Shown: positions 1-7,309, numbered from the stretch's first letter. The stretch: DNA of 14,422 nt from Fluviibacter sp964604465 (GCA_964604465.1 CAZRYZ010000031.1:1-14422), one strand, 5' to 3'. Notes: a model not told the origin generated them from the sequence alone. A program made the numbers and translations.

Positions 1-1501
1 CACCGGTACCCACGGTATCCGGCAGCAGCAGACGGTTCAGCCACGAGTGGATCACGCCGTCACCCGGACGCAGCGCAACGCCGCCACGGGTTTCGATGAA
101 CGGGGGCAACTCGTGGTGCATCTTCACATCGACTGGCTTTGGATACGCGGCGGTGTGGCAGAACGACTGCATCACCATATCGGCCGAGAAGCCCAGACAA
201 GCCAGATCCTTCAGCTCGTCACGGGTCATCGGGCCGGTAGTATCTTGCGAGCCCACGGTCGTCATCTTCGGTTCGCAGTAGGTACCCGGACGGATGCCCT
301 TGCCTTCCGGCAGACCACAGGCACGACCGACCATCTTCTGGGCCAGCGAGAAGCCCTTGCCCGAATCAGCCGGGTTCTGCGGCAGACGGAACAGGGTCGA
401 AACCGGCAGACCCAGTGCTTCACGGGCCTTGGCAGTCAGACCACGACCGATGATCAGCGGAATACGACCGCCGGCACGGACTTCGTCCAGAATGACCGGG
501 GTTTTCAGTTGCGATTCGGCGATGACTTTACCATTCTTCAGCGCGGTGACCTTGGCGGTGGCCTGATCCACCTTCAGTTCGATCTCATCGCCCATATCCA
601 TCTGGCCGACATCAATTTCGATCGGCAGAGCACCGGCATCTTCCATGGTGTTAAAGAAGATCGGGGCAATCTTCGAACCCAGGCAGACACCACCGAAGCG
701 CTTGTTGGGCACGAAGGGAATATCTTCACCGGTGAACCACAGGACCGAGTTGGTCGCTGATTTACGCGACGAACCGGTACCGACTACGTCACCGACGTAG
801 GCAATCTGGTTGCCCTTCTTGGCCAGGGCTTCGAGTTGCTTGATCGGACCGCGGGTGCCCGGCTCATCCGCGTCGATACCCGGACGCGGGTTCTTCAGCA
901 TGGCCAGGGCGTGCAGCGGGATGTCCGGACGCGACCAGGCATCCGGCGCTGGCGACAGATCATCGGTATTGGTTTCACCGGTCACCTTGAGGACGGTCAG
1001 CTTCTGCGAAGCCGGCACTTCCGGACGCGAGGTAAACCACTCGGCATCCGCCCACGACTGCAGGACGGCCTTGGCGTTGGCATTGCCCTTGTCGGCCAGT
1101 TCCTTGACATCATGGAAGAAGTCGAACACCAGAAGCGTCTTCTTCAGGCCTTCGGCGGCGGCAGTACCGCACTCGGCATCACCCAGGAGATCCACCAGCG
1201 GCTTGACGTTGTAACCGCCGAGCATGGTGCCCAGCAGCTCGGTCGCACGAACACGCGAAATTAGCGCGCACTTGATTTCGCCCTTGGCGACAGCCGCCAG
1301 GAAACCGGCTTTGACGCGCGCAGCGTCATCCACACCCGCCGGCACGCGGTAGGTGATCAGCTCAACCAGAAAATCTTCTTCGCCCTTCGGCGGATTCTTC
1401 AGCAGTTCGACCAGGTCAGCAGTCTGCTGGGCATTGAGCGGCAGCGGGGGGATCCCCAGGGCGGCACGCTCGGCAACATGGCTCCGGTAAGCTTCTAGCA
1501 C
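1..1501 (-). CDS. acnB: Aconitate hydratase B, N-terminal 500 codons (cut by window edge)
   Basis: AcnB interconverts citrate and isocitrate in the TCA cycle through a [4Fe-4S] cluster; in many bacteria it also acts on 2-methylaconitate, and the apo-form binds RNA. The minus-strand frame reads without a break from the start to the window edge. It opens VLEAYRSHVAERAALGIPP, followed by LVELLKNPPKGEEDF, GETNTDDLSPAPDAWSRPD, GTGSSRKSATNSVLWF and SVGSQDTTGPMTRDEL-like blocks, all close to E. coli AcnB as I remember it. The visible part covers the HEAT-like domain (about residues 1-160), the swivel domain and the start of the catalytic core. The cluster cysteines lie further along, outside the window. 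The GTG start at 1501-1499 is forced: an in-frame TGA lies five codons upstream, and an AAGGAA ribosome site precedes the GTG. About 365 residues are missing compared with the usual ~865. Identification is very secure. Confidence 0.97.
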   Translation of the reverse strand, partial: MLEAYRSHVAERAALGIPPLPLNAQQTADLVELLKNPPKGEEDFLVELITYRVPAGVDDAARVKAGFLAAVAKGEIKCALISRVRATELLGTMLGGYNVKPLVDLLGDAECGTAAAEGLKKTLLVFDFFHDVKELADKGNANAKAVLQSWADAEWFTSRPEVPASQKLTVLKVTGETNTDDLSPAPDAWSRPDIPLHALAMLKNPRPGIDADEPGTRGPIKQLEALAKKGNQIAYVGDVVGTGSSRKSATNSVLWFTGEDIPFVPNKRFGGVCLGSKIAPIFFNTMEDAGALPIEIDVGQMDMGDEIELKVDQATAKVTALKNGKVIAESQLKTPVILDEVRAGGRIPLIIGRGLTAKAREALGLPVSTLFRLPQNPADSGKGFSLAQKMVGRACGLPEGKGIRPGTYCEPKMTTVGSQDTTGPMTRDELKDLACLGFSADMVMQSFCHTAAYPKPVDVKMHHELPPFIETRGGVALRPGDGVIHSWLNRLLLPDTVGTG

Positions 1502-1580
1502 GGCGGTTTCCTTTCAGATAACAGAGGAACGACAGCCTGACTCCTTCCCGAGCCAGAGTGTCTGGAAATTACAGCGTAAA

Positions 1581-1636
1581 CCCAATTTGTAACACATCGC
1601 GAACCCATAAGCGAGAGGGATTCGCTACAAATTAGG
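1581..1636 (-). promoter_or_regulatory. Long hairpin in the acnB leader
   Basis: Seen in the sequence: on the acnB strand, an outer 11-bp stem pairs 1636-1626 (CCTAATTTGTA) with 1591-1581 (TACAAATTGGG). An inner stem pairs GCGAA with TTCGC and, across a one-base bulge, CCC with GGG, around a 10-nt loop. The two stems are separated by seven unpaired bases (GATGTGT) on the 3' side. One outer pair is a U-G wobble on the acnB strand but a C/A mismatch on the other strand, so the fold is better as acnB mRNA. It lies about 80 nt upstream of the GTG and has no T-run, so it is not a standard terminator. A role in acnB mRNA control is inference; it could also be a DNA operator. Confidence 0.5.
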
Positions 1637-1646
1637 CCTGAAATCG

Positions 1647-1666
1647 AACAACTCTTATAAAAGAGT
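1647..1666 (-). promoter_or_regulatory. Candidate acnB -10 element within an inverted repeat
   Basis: On the minus strand TATAAG (1659-1654) matches five of six bases of the sigma-70 -10 consensus. No good -35 is seen 16-18 bp upstream. The element sits between the arms of the inverted repeat ACTCTT-ATAA-AAGAGT (1651-1666), which could be an operator. Transcription from here would start near 1647, placing the leader hairpin close to the 5' end of the acnB mRNA. This is a weak call from the sequence alone. Confidence 0.25.
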
Positions 1667-1754
1667 GAAAAACCGGCCTAACGAACCGTGCGATTGCCCA
1701 AAATTTGTGCAACTGCAGCAATCGACCCGGACTTTTTTCGTCCTGGCACAAGGC

Positions 1755-1783
1755 TTGCCTTGATGCGACGATTGCGATAGAGT
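1755..1783 (+). promoter_or_regulatory. Candidate promoter for the NlpC/P60 gene
   Basis: TTGCCT (1755-1760) and TAGAGT (1778-1783) are separated by 17 bp, and each matches four of six consensus bases. The ATG at 1791 is only seven bases past the -10, so a message starting here would have almost no leader. That makes either the promoter or the start position uncertain. Confidence 0.2.
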
Positions 1784-1790
1784 GAACCTC

Positions 1791-2360
1791 ATGCAAAAGG
1801 TGAAATTCCCGCGCAAAGCTGTTCTGCGCCCGCGCAAAGTGCTGATTCAGGCGCTGACCGCCGTTACCCTCACCGGGGCTCTGATTCCGGTGTCGTCGGT
1901 GGTTCGTGCCGATGAGGCCGAAAAGCCGGGGCTATTCCAGCGCTATACCGTCAACATCCAGGACCTGGTCATCAAGGGGCTGGAGTTCGTCGGGGTTCCG
2001 TATCGTCGCGGCGGCAATACGGTAGAGTCCGGTCTGGACTGCAGCGGCTTTACGCGTCTGGTCTTCCTGGATTCAAACGGCATTGACCTGCCCCGCACGG
2101 CCGCCGAGCAGGCGCAGGTTGGCACCAAAGTGAGCGCCGACGAACTGAAGCCGGGTGATCTGGTGTTCTTCAACACCATGCGTCGTGCCTACTCGCACGT
2201 CGGCATCTATCTGGGTAACAATCAGTTCGTGCACGCCCCCAAGCCGGGTGCCGAGATCCGTGTCGAGAACATGCAACAGTCCTACTGGATCAACAAGTAC
2301 AACGGTGCCCGCCGCCTCGATGGTGTGTCCGCGGCGCCTAACAAGGCTGTTTCGTTTTAA
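1791..2360 (+). CDS. Secreted NlpC/P60 family peptidoglycan endopeptidase
   Basis: This is a 189-residue protein with an N-terminal export signal and one NlpC/P60 cysteine peptidase domain. Such enzymes cut gamma-D-glutamyl-diaminopimelate or related peptide bonds in the murein stem peptide. The signal has an unusually long basic n-region (about residues 1-18, rich in K and R), a hydrophobic core and a signal-peptidase-I-like site VVRA/DEA near residue 40. The catalytic Cys is C84 in GLDCSGFTRLVF, the catalytic His is H136 in YSHVGIYLG, and the third polar residue is probably H148 in QFVHAPK. No SH3 or LysM domain is present. The start is taken at ATG 1791; a GTG at 1782 is in frame but would only add three residues. 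No strong ribosome site is visible for either. The gene is divergent from acnB and has its own terminator. The family is certain, the exact substrate unknown. Confidence 0.92.
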   Translation: MQKVKFPRKAVLRPRKVLIQALTAVTLTGALIPVSSVVRADEAEKPGLFQRYTVNIQDLVIKGLEFVGVPYRRGGNTVESGLDCSGFTRLVFLDSNGIDLPRTAAEQAQVGTKVSADELKPGDLVFFNTMRRAYSHVGIYLGNNQFVHAPKPGAEIRVENMQQSYWINKYNGARRLDGVSAAPNKAVSF

Positions 2361-2386
2361 CTTCTCAAATAGCGATTCATCCGATC

Positions 2387-2413
2387 AACGCCGCGTTCGC
2401 GGCGTTTTTTGTT
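2387..2413 (+). terminator. Rho-independent terminator after the NlpC/P60 gene
   Basis: A perfect 8-bp stem, AACGCCGC / GCGGCGTT, with the tetraloop GTTC is followed by TTTTGTTT. It lies 26 bp after the NlpC/P60 stop codon. The next gene starts only about a dozen bases downstream. Confidence 0.9.
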
Positions 2414-2425
2414 TAAGCTATCGTC

Positions 2426-3187
2426 ATGTCCCATATTGACGATGCCGATCTGCCCGAATCGCTGTTGCGTTTTTATACAACGGCGCCCTATGCGTGCAGC
2501 TATCTGCCGGAACGTCAGGCACGCTCCCAGGTCGCCATTCCGCCGACTCATATTGATGCGGGTGTTTACGGGTCGCTCATCCAGAAAGGCTTCCGCCGTA
2601 GTGGTCAGTTTACCTACCGCCCCCACTGCGATGGTTGCCAGCGCTGTATTCCGGTGCGCGTCTGCGCCACCGACTTTTCGCCAAACCGCACCCAGCGAAA
2701 AATCCTCAACCGGTTGAACACCCCGGGCTATCTGCAGGTCCGCGAGCGGCCGTTGTGTTTTGATGCCGAACACTATGCGCTGTACCAGCGCTATCAACAG
2801 ATGCGACACCCCGGGGGCGGCATGGATGATGACGACCCTGGCCAGTATCAGGAGTTTCTGCTCAACAGCGGCGTCGATACCCGCCTGATTGAATTTCGGG
2901 TCGACGATCGGCTGGTCATGGTCAGCGTCATTGATGTGCTGGCCGATGGCCTCTCGGCGGTCTATACCTTTTATGACCCGGATAACCCCTCGGCAAGTTA
3001 TGGGACCTATGCCATCCTCTGGCTGATCATCCAGTGCCAGTACAACCAGTTACCCTATCTCTATCTGGGCTACTGGATTGCCGAGAGCGACAAGATGGCC
3101 TACAAGGCGCGCTACCGGCCGATGGAAATGCTAGACCAGGGGCGCTGGATTAAAATGCCGGTTTGGCACAACGCCGTTACCGGCTGA
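2426..3187 (+). CDS. bpt: Aspartate/glutamate leucyltransferase (bacterial ATE-like, Bpt)
   Basis: Bpt transfers leucine from Leu-tRNA to the N-terminus of proteins that begin with Asp or Glu, marking them for ClpS/ClpAP degradation by the N-end rule. The 253-residue product is the usual length. Its N-terminal ATE domain shows FYTTAPYACSYLPERQARSQ (C24) and the cysteine group HCDGCQRCIPVRV (C68, C71, C74). The C-terminal GNAT-like domain shows HPGGGMDDDD, YTFYDPD, SYGTYAILWLI and GYWIAESDKMAYKARYRP. The ATG at 2426 directly precedes the expected N-terminus, but no good Shine-Dalgarno sequence is visible. The related aat gene, often next to it in betaproteobacteria, is absent here. pyrD follows after 45 bp and may be cotranscribed. 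Confidence 0.94.
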   Translation: MSHIDDADLPESLLRFYTTAPYACSYLPERQARSQVAIPPTHIDAGVYGSLIQKGFRRSGQFTYRPHCDGCQRCIPVRVCATDFSPNRTQRKILNRLNTPGYLQVRERPLCFDAEHYALYQRYQQMRHPGGGMDDDDPGQYQEFLLNSGVDTRLIEFRVDDRLVMVSVIDVLADGLSAVYTFYDPDNPSASYGTYAILWLIIQCQYNQLPYLYLGYWIAESDKMAYKARYRPMEMLDQGRWIKMPVWHNAVTG

Positions 3188-3232
3188 CTCCCTATTTCAC
3201 CGCACACTACACGCTGCTCTTCGGGAAACCCC

Positions 3233-4282
3233 ATGAACTTTTATCCGCTTTTGCGCCCTCTACTCTTCAATCTACCCCCCGAAAAAGCGCATCAGGCCAC
3301 TCTCTGTTCCCTCGATCAGGCAGCCAGACTGGGACTCGTCAAACAAAGCTTACCCGCCGATCCGGTGACGGCCATGGGCATCCGCTTCCCGAACCGGGTT
3401 GGGCTCGCCGCGGGACTGGATAAGGATGGTGATCACATCGACTCACTCGGCGCATTGGGTTTCGGCTTTATCGAGATCGGTACGGTCACCCCCAAACCGC
3501 AACCAGGGAATCCTCAGCCACGTTTATTCCGCTTACCGACGCACGAAGCCCTGATCAATCGTTTCGGCTTTAACAATCAGGGGGTCGGGCATCTAGTCGC
3601 CAACGTCCAAGCCAGCCGCTTTGTTAAAAACGGCGGAATCGTCGGTATCAATATCGGCAAAAACGCCAGTACGCCGATTGATCGGGCCAACGATGATTAC
3701 CTGTTCTGCCTTGATGCTGCCTACGCATACGCCCACTACATCACGATCAATATCTCCAGCCCGAACACCCAGAATCTGCGTTCACTGCAGCAGGATGATG
3801 CACTTGAAGCGTTGCTGGCCGGACTGAAGGATCGCCAGCAACGGCTAGCTGATCAGCATGGCAAGTATGTGCCCCTAGCCCTGAAGATCGCACCGGATCT
3901 GGATGATCTGCAGATTGAAGCGATTGCTTCAGCCGTGAAACGACACCGGATGGATGCCGTCATCGCAACCAATACCACCCTAGAACGCGCGGCCGTCATG
4001 GGCGATCCGCACGCCGGAGAAACCGGTGGCCTGTCGGGACGGCCCGTCTTTGAAAAATCGACCGCCGTCCTGGCCGCCCTGAATGAACGACTGGCCGGTG
4101 AGATCCCGCTGATCGGGGTCGGTGGCATCTGTTCCGGTGATGACGCCCTCGCCAAAAGAGGTGCGGGCGCCAGCCTGGTGCAGCTCTATACCGGGCTCAT
4201 TTATCACGGACCCGCGCTGGTTCGCTCGGTCGGTGAGGCACTCGCCCACCACACGCGCCAAAGCCACCGCCCAACGCTTTAA
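3233..4282 (+). CDS. pyrD: Dihydroorotate dehydrogenase (quinone), class 2
   Basis: PyrD oxidises dihydroorotate to orotate in pyrimidine synthesis and passes the electrons through FMN to membrane quinone. The product has 349 residues. The N-terminal amphipathic helices typical of class 2 (MNFYPLLRPLLFNLPPEKAH) form the membrane and quinone site. They are followed by VGLAAGLDKDG, EIGTVTPKPQPGNP, RLFRL, NRFGFNNQG and GINIGKN. The catalytic serine is S175 in TINISSPNT, as in the E. coli class 2 enzyme. K218 in LKIAPD and N247 in ATNTT fit FMN and substrate contacts, and GVGGI (295-299) is the phosphate-binding loop. The first ATG gives the family N-terminus, although the ribosome site is weak. 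It is 45 bp downstream of bpt. No clear terminator follows. Confidence 0.97.
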   Translation: MNFYPLLRPLLFNLPPEKAHQATLCSLDQAARLGLVKQSLPADPVTAMGIRFPNRVGLAAGLDKDGDHIDSLGALGFGFIEIGTVTPKPQPGNPQPRLFRLPTHEALINRFGFNNQGVGHLVANVQASRFVKNGGIVGINIGKNASTPIDRANDDYLFCLDAAYAYAHYITINISSPNTQNLRSLQQDDALEALLAGLKDRQQRLADQHGKYVPLALKIAPDLDDLQIEAIASAVKRHRMDAVIATNTTLERAAVMGDPHAGETGGLSGRPVFEKSTAVLAALNERLAGEIPLIGVGGICSGDDALAKRGAGASLVQLYTGLIYHGPALVRSVGEALAHHTRQSHRPTL

Positions 4283-4384
4283 TTTCGGGGTGTATGCCCT
4301 AAAACCTCAGTGAACACAGGGCTGTTGTGCACGCCGGGAATAAAGATATGGCCAATGCGTGTTGCGCCACACCAATCGGGCGCG

Positions 4385-4436
4385 GATAATAAGAAATTGA
4401 CTCCGAAAATTTCCTTCAAATAAAAGCCCTTAGGGC
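4385..4436 (+). promoter_or_regulatory. Candidate promoter and ribosome-site hairpin for the rnf operon
   Basis: The 160-bp gap between pyrD and rnfA holds no gene. It contains a good -35 match, TTGACT (4397-4402), followed after 16 or 18 bp by AATAAA (4419-4424) or TAAAAG (4421-4426), each four of six. A further -10-like GATAAT lies at 4385-4390 with only a weak TTGCGC 17 bp upstream. The likely rnfA ribosome site AGGG (4432-4435) lies inside the short inverted repeat GCCCTTAGGGC (4426-4436), so part of it could be paired. The promoter choice is tentative. Confidence 0.35.
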
Positions 4437-4442
4437 GATTTT

Positions 4443-5024
4443 ATGACCGAATACCTTTTCATCCTGATCGGCACGGTGCTCGTCAATAATGTCGTGCTGG
4501 TGCGGATTCTGGGGTTGTGCCCTTTTATGGGTGTTTCCAGAAAACTGACCACCGCCTACGGGATGGGTGCGGCCACGGCCTTTGTGCTGACGCTCGGCAC
4601 CGGTGCCAGCTACATCATCGATCATTACCTGCTGATGCCTTTCGGTCTGGAATATCTACGAACCATCTCATTCATTGTCACCATTGCTGCTCTGGTGCAG
4701 CTCACCGAACTGGTCATCCAGAAAACCAGCCCGATGCTGCATCAGGTCCTCGGTATCTATTTACCCCTGATCACCACGAACTGCGCCGTGCTGGGGGTGC
4801 CCCTCATTAACGTCAGCCAGAACAATGGCTTCATTGCCTCGCTGGTCTTTGGTGCGGGCAGCGCCGTCGGCTTTTCTCTCGCCCTCGTACTATTTGCTGC
4901 CGTCCGCGAACGGGTTGAGGGTGCCGATGTGCCGCAGAACTTCCGGGGCGTGGCCATCGCCATGATTACTGCCGGCCTCATGAGTCTGGCCTTCATGGGC
5001 TTCGCCGGACTCGATCGCATCTGA
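4443..5024 (+). CDS. rnfA: Rnf electron transport complex subunit A
   Basis: RnfA is a polytopic inner-membrane subunit of the Rnf complex, homologous to NqrE and to RnfE. It forms half of the membrane core that carries electrons across the membrane and is linked to ion movement. The 193-residue product matches the family length and has about six hydrophobic helices. C26 in RILGLCPFMG and C114 in LPLITTNCAVLG sit in the two inverted half-repeats; in the family these cysteines, with the pair in RnfE, ligate a membrane-embedded [2Fe-2S] cluster. NNVVLV and the charged VRERVEG loop are also typical. It is the first gene of the operon, and rnfB begins one base after its stop codon, which suggests translational coupling. 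Confidence 0.97.
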   Translation: MTEYLFILIGTVLVNNVVLVRILGLCPFMGVSRKLTTAYGMGAATAFVLTLGTGASYIIDHYLLMPFGLEYLRTISFIVTIAALVQLTELVIQKTSPMLHQVLGIYLPLITTNCAVLGVPLINVSQNNGFIASLVFGAGSAVGFSLALVLFAAVRERVEGADVPQNFRGVAIAMITAGLMSLAFMGFAGLDRI

Positions 5025-5025
5025 T

Positions 5026-5619
5026 ATGGACGGCATCCTCTACGCAATCGCCATCATGGCTCTCGGGGGCGTTATTCTGGGTGCCCTGCTCGGCTATGCC
5101 TCGACGCGCTTCAAGGTCGAGGGAGACCCGCTGGTCGATCAGATCGACAGCATCCTGCCGCAAACACAATGCGGCCAGTGTGGCTACCCCGGTTGCCGCC
5201 CCTATGCCGAAGCCATTGCCAAGGATGAAGCCGATATCAACCAATGCCCGCCGGGCGGCGATGACAATATTCACAAACTGGCCGAGCTACTGGGCAAGGA
5301 GTACAAACCGCTCTCCGAAGAGCACGGTATTGAAAAGCCCAAACAGGTGGCCGTCATTGATGAACAAATCTGCATCGGCTGCACCCTGTGTATCCAGGCC
5401 TGTCCTGTCGATGCCATTATCGGTGCGGCAAAACAGATGCACACGATTGCTGAGAATCTCTGTACAGGCTGCGAGCTCTGCATCCCGCCCTGTCCGGTCG
5501 AGTGCATCGACATGGTAACTGTGGGTGAAACACTCGACACCTGGAAGTGGCAGAAGCCGGGCGCCCCGAAGCGGGTCATTCCGATCGTCCCGGTCAGCCC
5601 AACCACTCAGGCTGCCTGA
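5026..5619 (+). CDS. rnfB: Rnf electron transport complex subunit B (polyferredoxin)
   Basis: RnfB is the Fe-S subunit on the cytoplasmic side that exchanges electrons with ferredoxin. The 197-residue product has one N-terminal membrane helix (about residues 4-24). A 4Fe-4S domain of the Fdx/CooS type follows: C49, C52 and C57 in QCGQCGYPGC, plus C74 in NQCPPGG. Two ferredoxin-type 4Fe-4S sites come next: C116, C119, C122 and C126 in CIGCTLCIQACP, and C146, C149, C152 and C156 in CTGCELCIPPCP. The C-terminal tail is short and rich in proline and threonine. The ATG overlaps the end of rnfA as TGATATG, and the same TGATATG joins rnfB to rnfC. All expected cluster ligands are present. Confidence 0.97.
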   Translation: MDGILYAIAIMALGGVILGALLGYASTRFKVEGDPLVDQIDSILPQTQCGQCGYPGCRPYAEAIAKDEADINQCPPGGDDNIHKLAELLGKEYKPLSEEHGIEKPKQVAVIDEQICIGCTLCIQACPVDAIIGAAKQMHTIAENLCTGCELCIPPCPVECIDMVTVGETLDTWKWQKPGAPKRVIPIVPVSPTTQAA

Positions 5620-5620
5620 T

Positions 5621-7309
5621 ATGAAGCTGTTTTCATTCAAGGGCGGTGTCAAGCCCGATCCGAACAAAACGCAATCGACGCTGCTGCCGATCGCGCAGGC
5701 ACCATTATTCAGTCATTACATCGTGCCGCTTCACCAGAATGTGGGTGGCACTCCACGACCCATGGTGGCCGTGGGCGACCATGTCCTCAAAGGCCAGCGA
5801 ATTGGCGAAGCGGATGGCTGGGTATCGGCAGCCGTTCACGCCCCTACGTCCGGCACCGTGGTCGAGATCGGCCCACGCATCGTGCCTCACCCCTCCGGTC
5901 TAACCACCCCTTGTGTGGTCATCGAAGCAGATGGTTCGGATACGTGGATCGAGCGCACCCCCTTTGATCTGACCCATGCCGAACCGGAAGCCGTTCGCCA
6001 TTACCTGAGAGACATGGGCATTGTCGGCATGGGGGGTGCCGTCTTCCCGAGCCATGTGAAACTGAATGTACCCCAAGGCAAAGCCATCGAGACTCTGATC
6101 ATCAACGGTGCCGAGTGTGAGCCTTTCATCACTTGTGATGACCGGTTGATGCGCGAAGATGCCACCGAGATTATTCACGGCAGTATGCTATTCGGGCAGC
6201 TACTCAAAGCGCGTCAGATTTTGATTGGGGTCGAGGACAACAAGCCCGATGCCATTAAGGCCTTACAGGAAGCAAAGACCGCTCTGAATGCGCCCGTCGA
6301 CATCGTGACAGTGCCCACCATTTACCCAACGGGCGGCGCTAAAGAACTGATTCGTGTCCTGACAGGAAAAGAGGTACCGGGTAGCAAACGTTCGACCGAG
6401 TTCGGTGTGCAGGTCTTCAACGTGGCCACCGTGCAAACGGCCTGGCGGGCGGTGATGCTGGGCGAGCCCTTGATCTCCCGAATCGTTACCATTAGCGGCG
6501 CTGTCGGCGAAGCCCGCAATTGGTCGGTACGCATTGGTACCCCCATCGACGAACTGATTACTCTGGCTCAGCCGACTCCGGAAACTGATGGCGTCATCAT
6601 GGGCGGCCCGATGATGGGCTTCCGCATCCCCGCGACTTCGGCTCCGGTGATCAAAAGCACCAATTCGCTGATCGTGCATGCCCCCGGCCTGTTCCCTCCC
6701 AAACCCGCCGAACTCCCCTGCATCCGCTGCGGCAGCTGCGCCACAGCCTGCCCACAGGAACTCCAACCCTTCGAGCTTTACTGGTGGTCGCGTGCCAGCA
6801 AGTTCGACAAGCTGGAACAATACAAACTCTTTGACTGTATCGAATGTGGCTGCTGCGATTACGTTTGCCCCAGCCATATCCCGCTGGTCAATTACTTCCG
6901 CTTTGCCAAGAGTGAAATCCAGGCGGAGTCCCGTGAAAAACATGCGGCCGATGCAGCGCGTGAGCGGTTTGAGTTTCGCGAGGCGAGAGCCGAGCGCGAG
7001 AAACGGGAAAAGGCTGAGCGCCTTGCCAAGGCCAACGCCGCCCGCAAGGCAGAGATGGCTACAACAGCGGCCTCAACAGCAACCACAGCCGAACAGTCCG
7101 CCAGCCCCGCACCCGGGGTCGCGGTGCCCGACCCGCATGCAGCGCCTGATATTTCCAGCCACCCGGATCAGGCCTCGACACCCATTGCTGTCGATAATCA
7201 CCCGGTACTGGACGCCGCCGCCAAACAGGCAGCGATTGCCGCTGCAGCCGAACGAGCCCGCATCAAACGCGAACAGCATGCCAACAAGACTCCTGGCACA
7301 TCCTCCTGA
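5621..7309 (+). CDS. rnfC: Rnf electron transport complex subunit C (NADH/FMN/Fe-S subunit)
   Basis: RnfC is the peripheral cytoplasmic subunit that oxidises or reduces NAD(H) through FMN and passes electrons to its two 4Fe-4S clusters. The 562-residue product starts MKLFSFKGGVKPD, the usual RnfC N-terminus, one base after the rnfB stop. A longer in-frame extension upstream would overlap rnfB and is rejected. The nucleotide and flavin region shows GMGGAVFPSHVKL and NGAECEPFITCDD. Clusters are C367, C370, C373 and C377 in CIRCGSCATACP, and C406, C409, C412 and C416 in CIECGCCDYVCP, with one extra cysteine, C411. From about residue 425 a charged coiled-coil-like tail rich in A, E, K and R runs to about 480. 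A low-complexity A/T/S/P linker and a last Ala-rich helix follow. Such tails vary widely among proteobacterial RnfC proteins. Confidence 0.96.
   Translation: MKLFSFKGGVKPDPNKTQSTLLPIAQAPLFSHYIVPLHQNVGGTPRPMVAVGDHVLKGQRIGEADGWVSAAVHAPTSGTVVEIGPRIVPHPSGLTTPCVVIEADGSDTWIERTPFDLTHAEPEAVRHYLRDMGIVGMGGAVFPSHVKLNVPQGKAIETLIINGAECEPFITCDDRLMREDATEIIHGSMLFGQLLKARQILIGVEDNKPDAIKALQEAKTALNAPVDIVTVPTIYPTGGAKELIRVLTGKEVPGSKRSTEFGVQVFNVATVQTAWRAVMLGEPLISRIVTISGAVGEARNWSVRIGTPIDELITLAQPTPETDGVIMGGPMMGFRIPATSAPVIKSTNSLIVHAPGLFPPKPAELPCIRCGSCATACPQELQPFELYWWSRASKFDKLEQYKLFDCIECGCCDYVCPSHIPLVNYFRFAKSEIQAESREKHAADAARERFEFREARAEREKREKAERLAKANAARKAEMATTAASTATTAEQSASPAPGVAVPDPHAAPDISSHPDQASTPIAVDNHPVLDAAAKQAAIAAAAERARIKREQHANKTPGTSS

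Noticed and set aside
47..760. Plus-strand open frame of 237 codons antisense to acnB
   Set aside because: The opposite strand encodes clearly recognisable AcnB throughout. The antisense product is rich in His, Arg, Thr and Gln, a typical shadow of GC-rich coding DNA.
1581..1636. Classical iron-responsive element in the acnB leader
   Set aside because: The 10-nt loop does not read CAGUGN and there is no single bulged C at the required distance, so only a general hairpin is claimed.
1655..1837. Minus-strand 60-codon open frame across the acnB upstream region
   Set aside because: It overlaps the start of the secreted NlpC/P60 protein and has a low-complexity, Arg- and Ser-rich product with no ribosome site.
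4283..4384. Terminator after pyrD
   Set aside because: GGG and CCC around GTGTATG near 4295 could pair, but the stem is only three base pairs and no T-run follows.
5525..5620. N-terminal extension of RnfC into rnfB
   Set aside because: The extra 32 residues are Arg/Ser-rich, overlap conserved rnfB sequence and are absent from RnfC proteins. ATG 5621 fits the TGATATG coupling seen at rnfA-rnfB.
6263..6943. Minus-strand open frame of 226 codons antisense to rnfC
   Set aside because: It lies fully within the conserved RnfC Fe-S region and shows no domain or plausible start region of its own.
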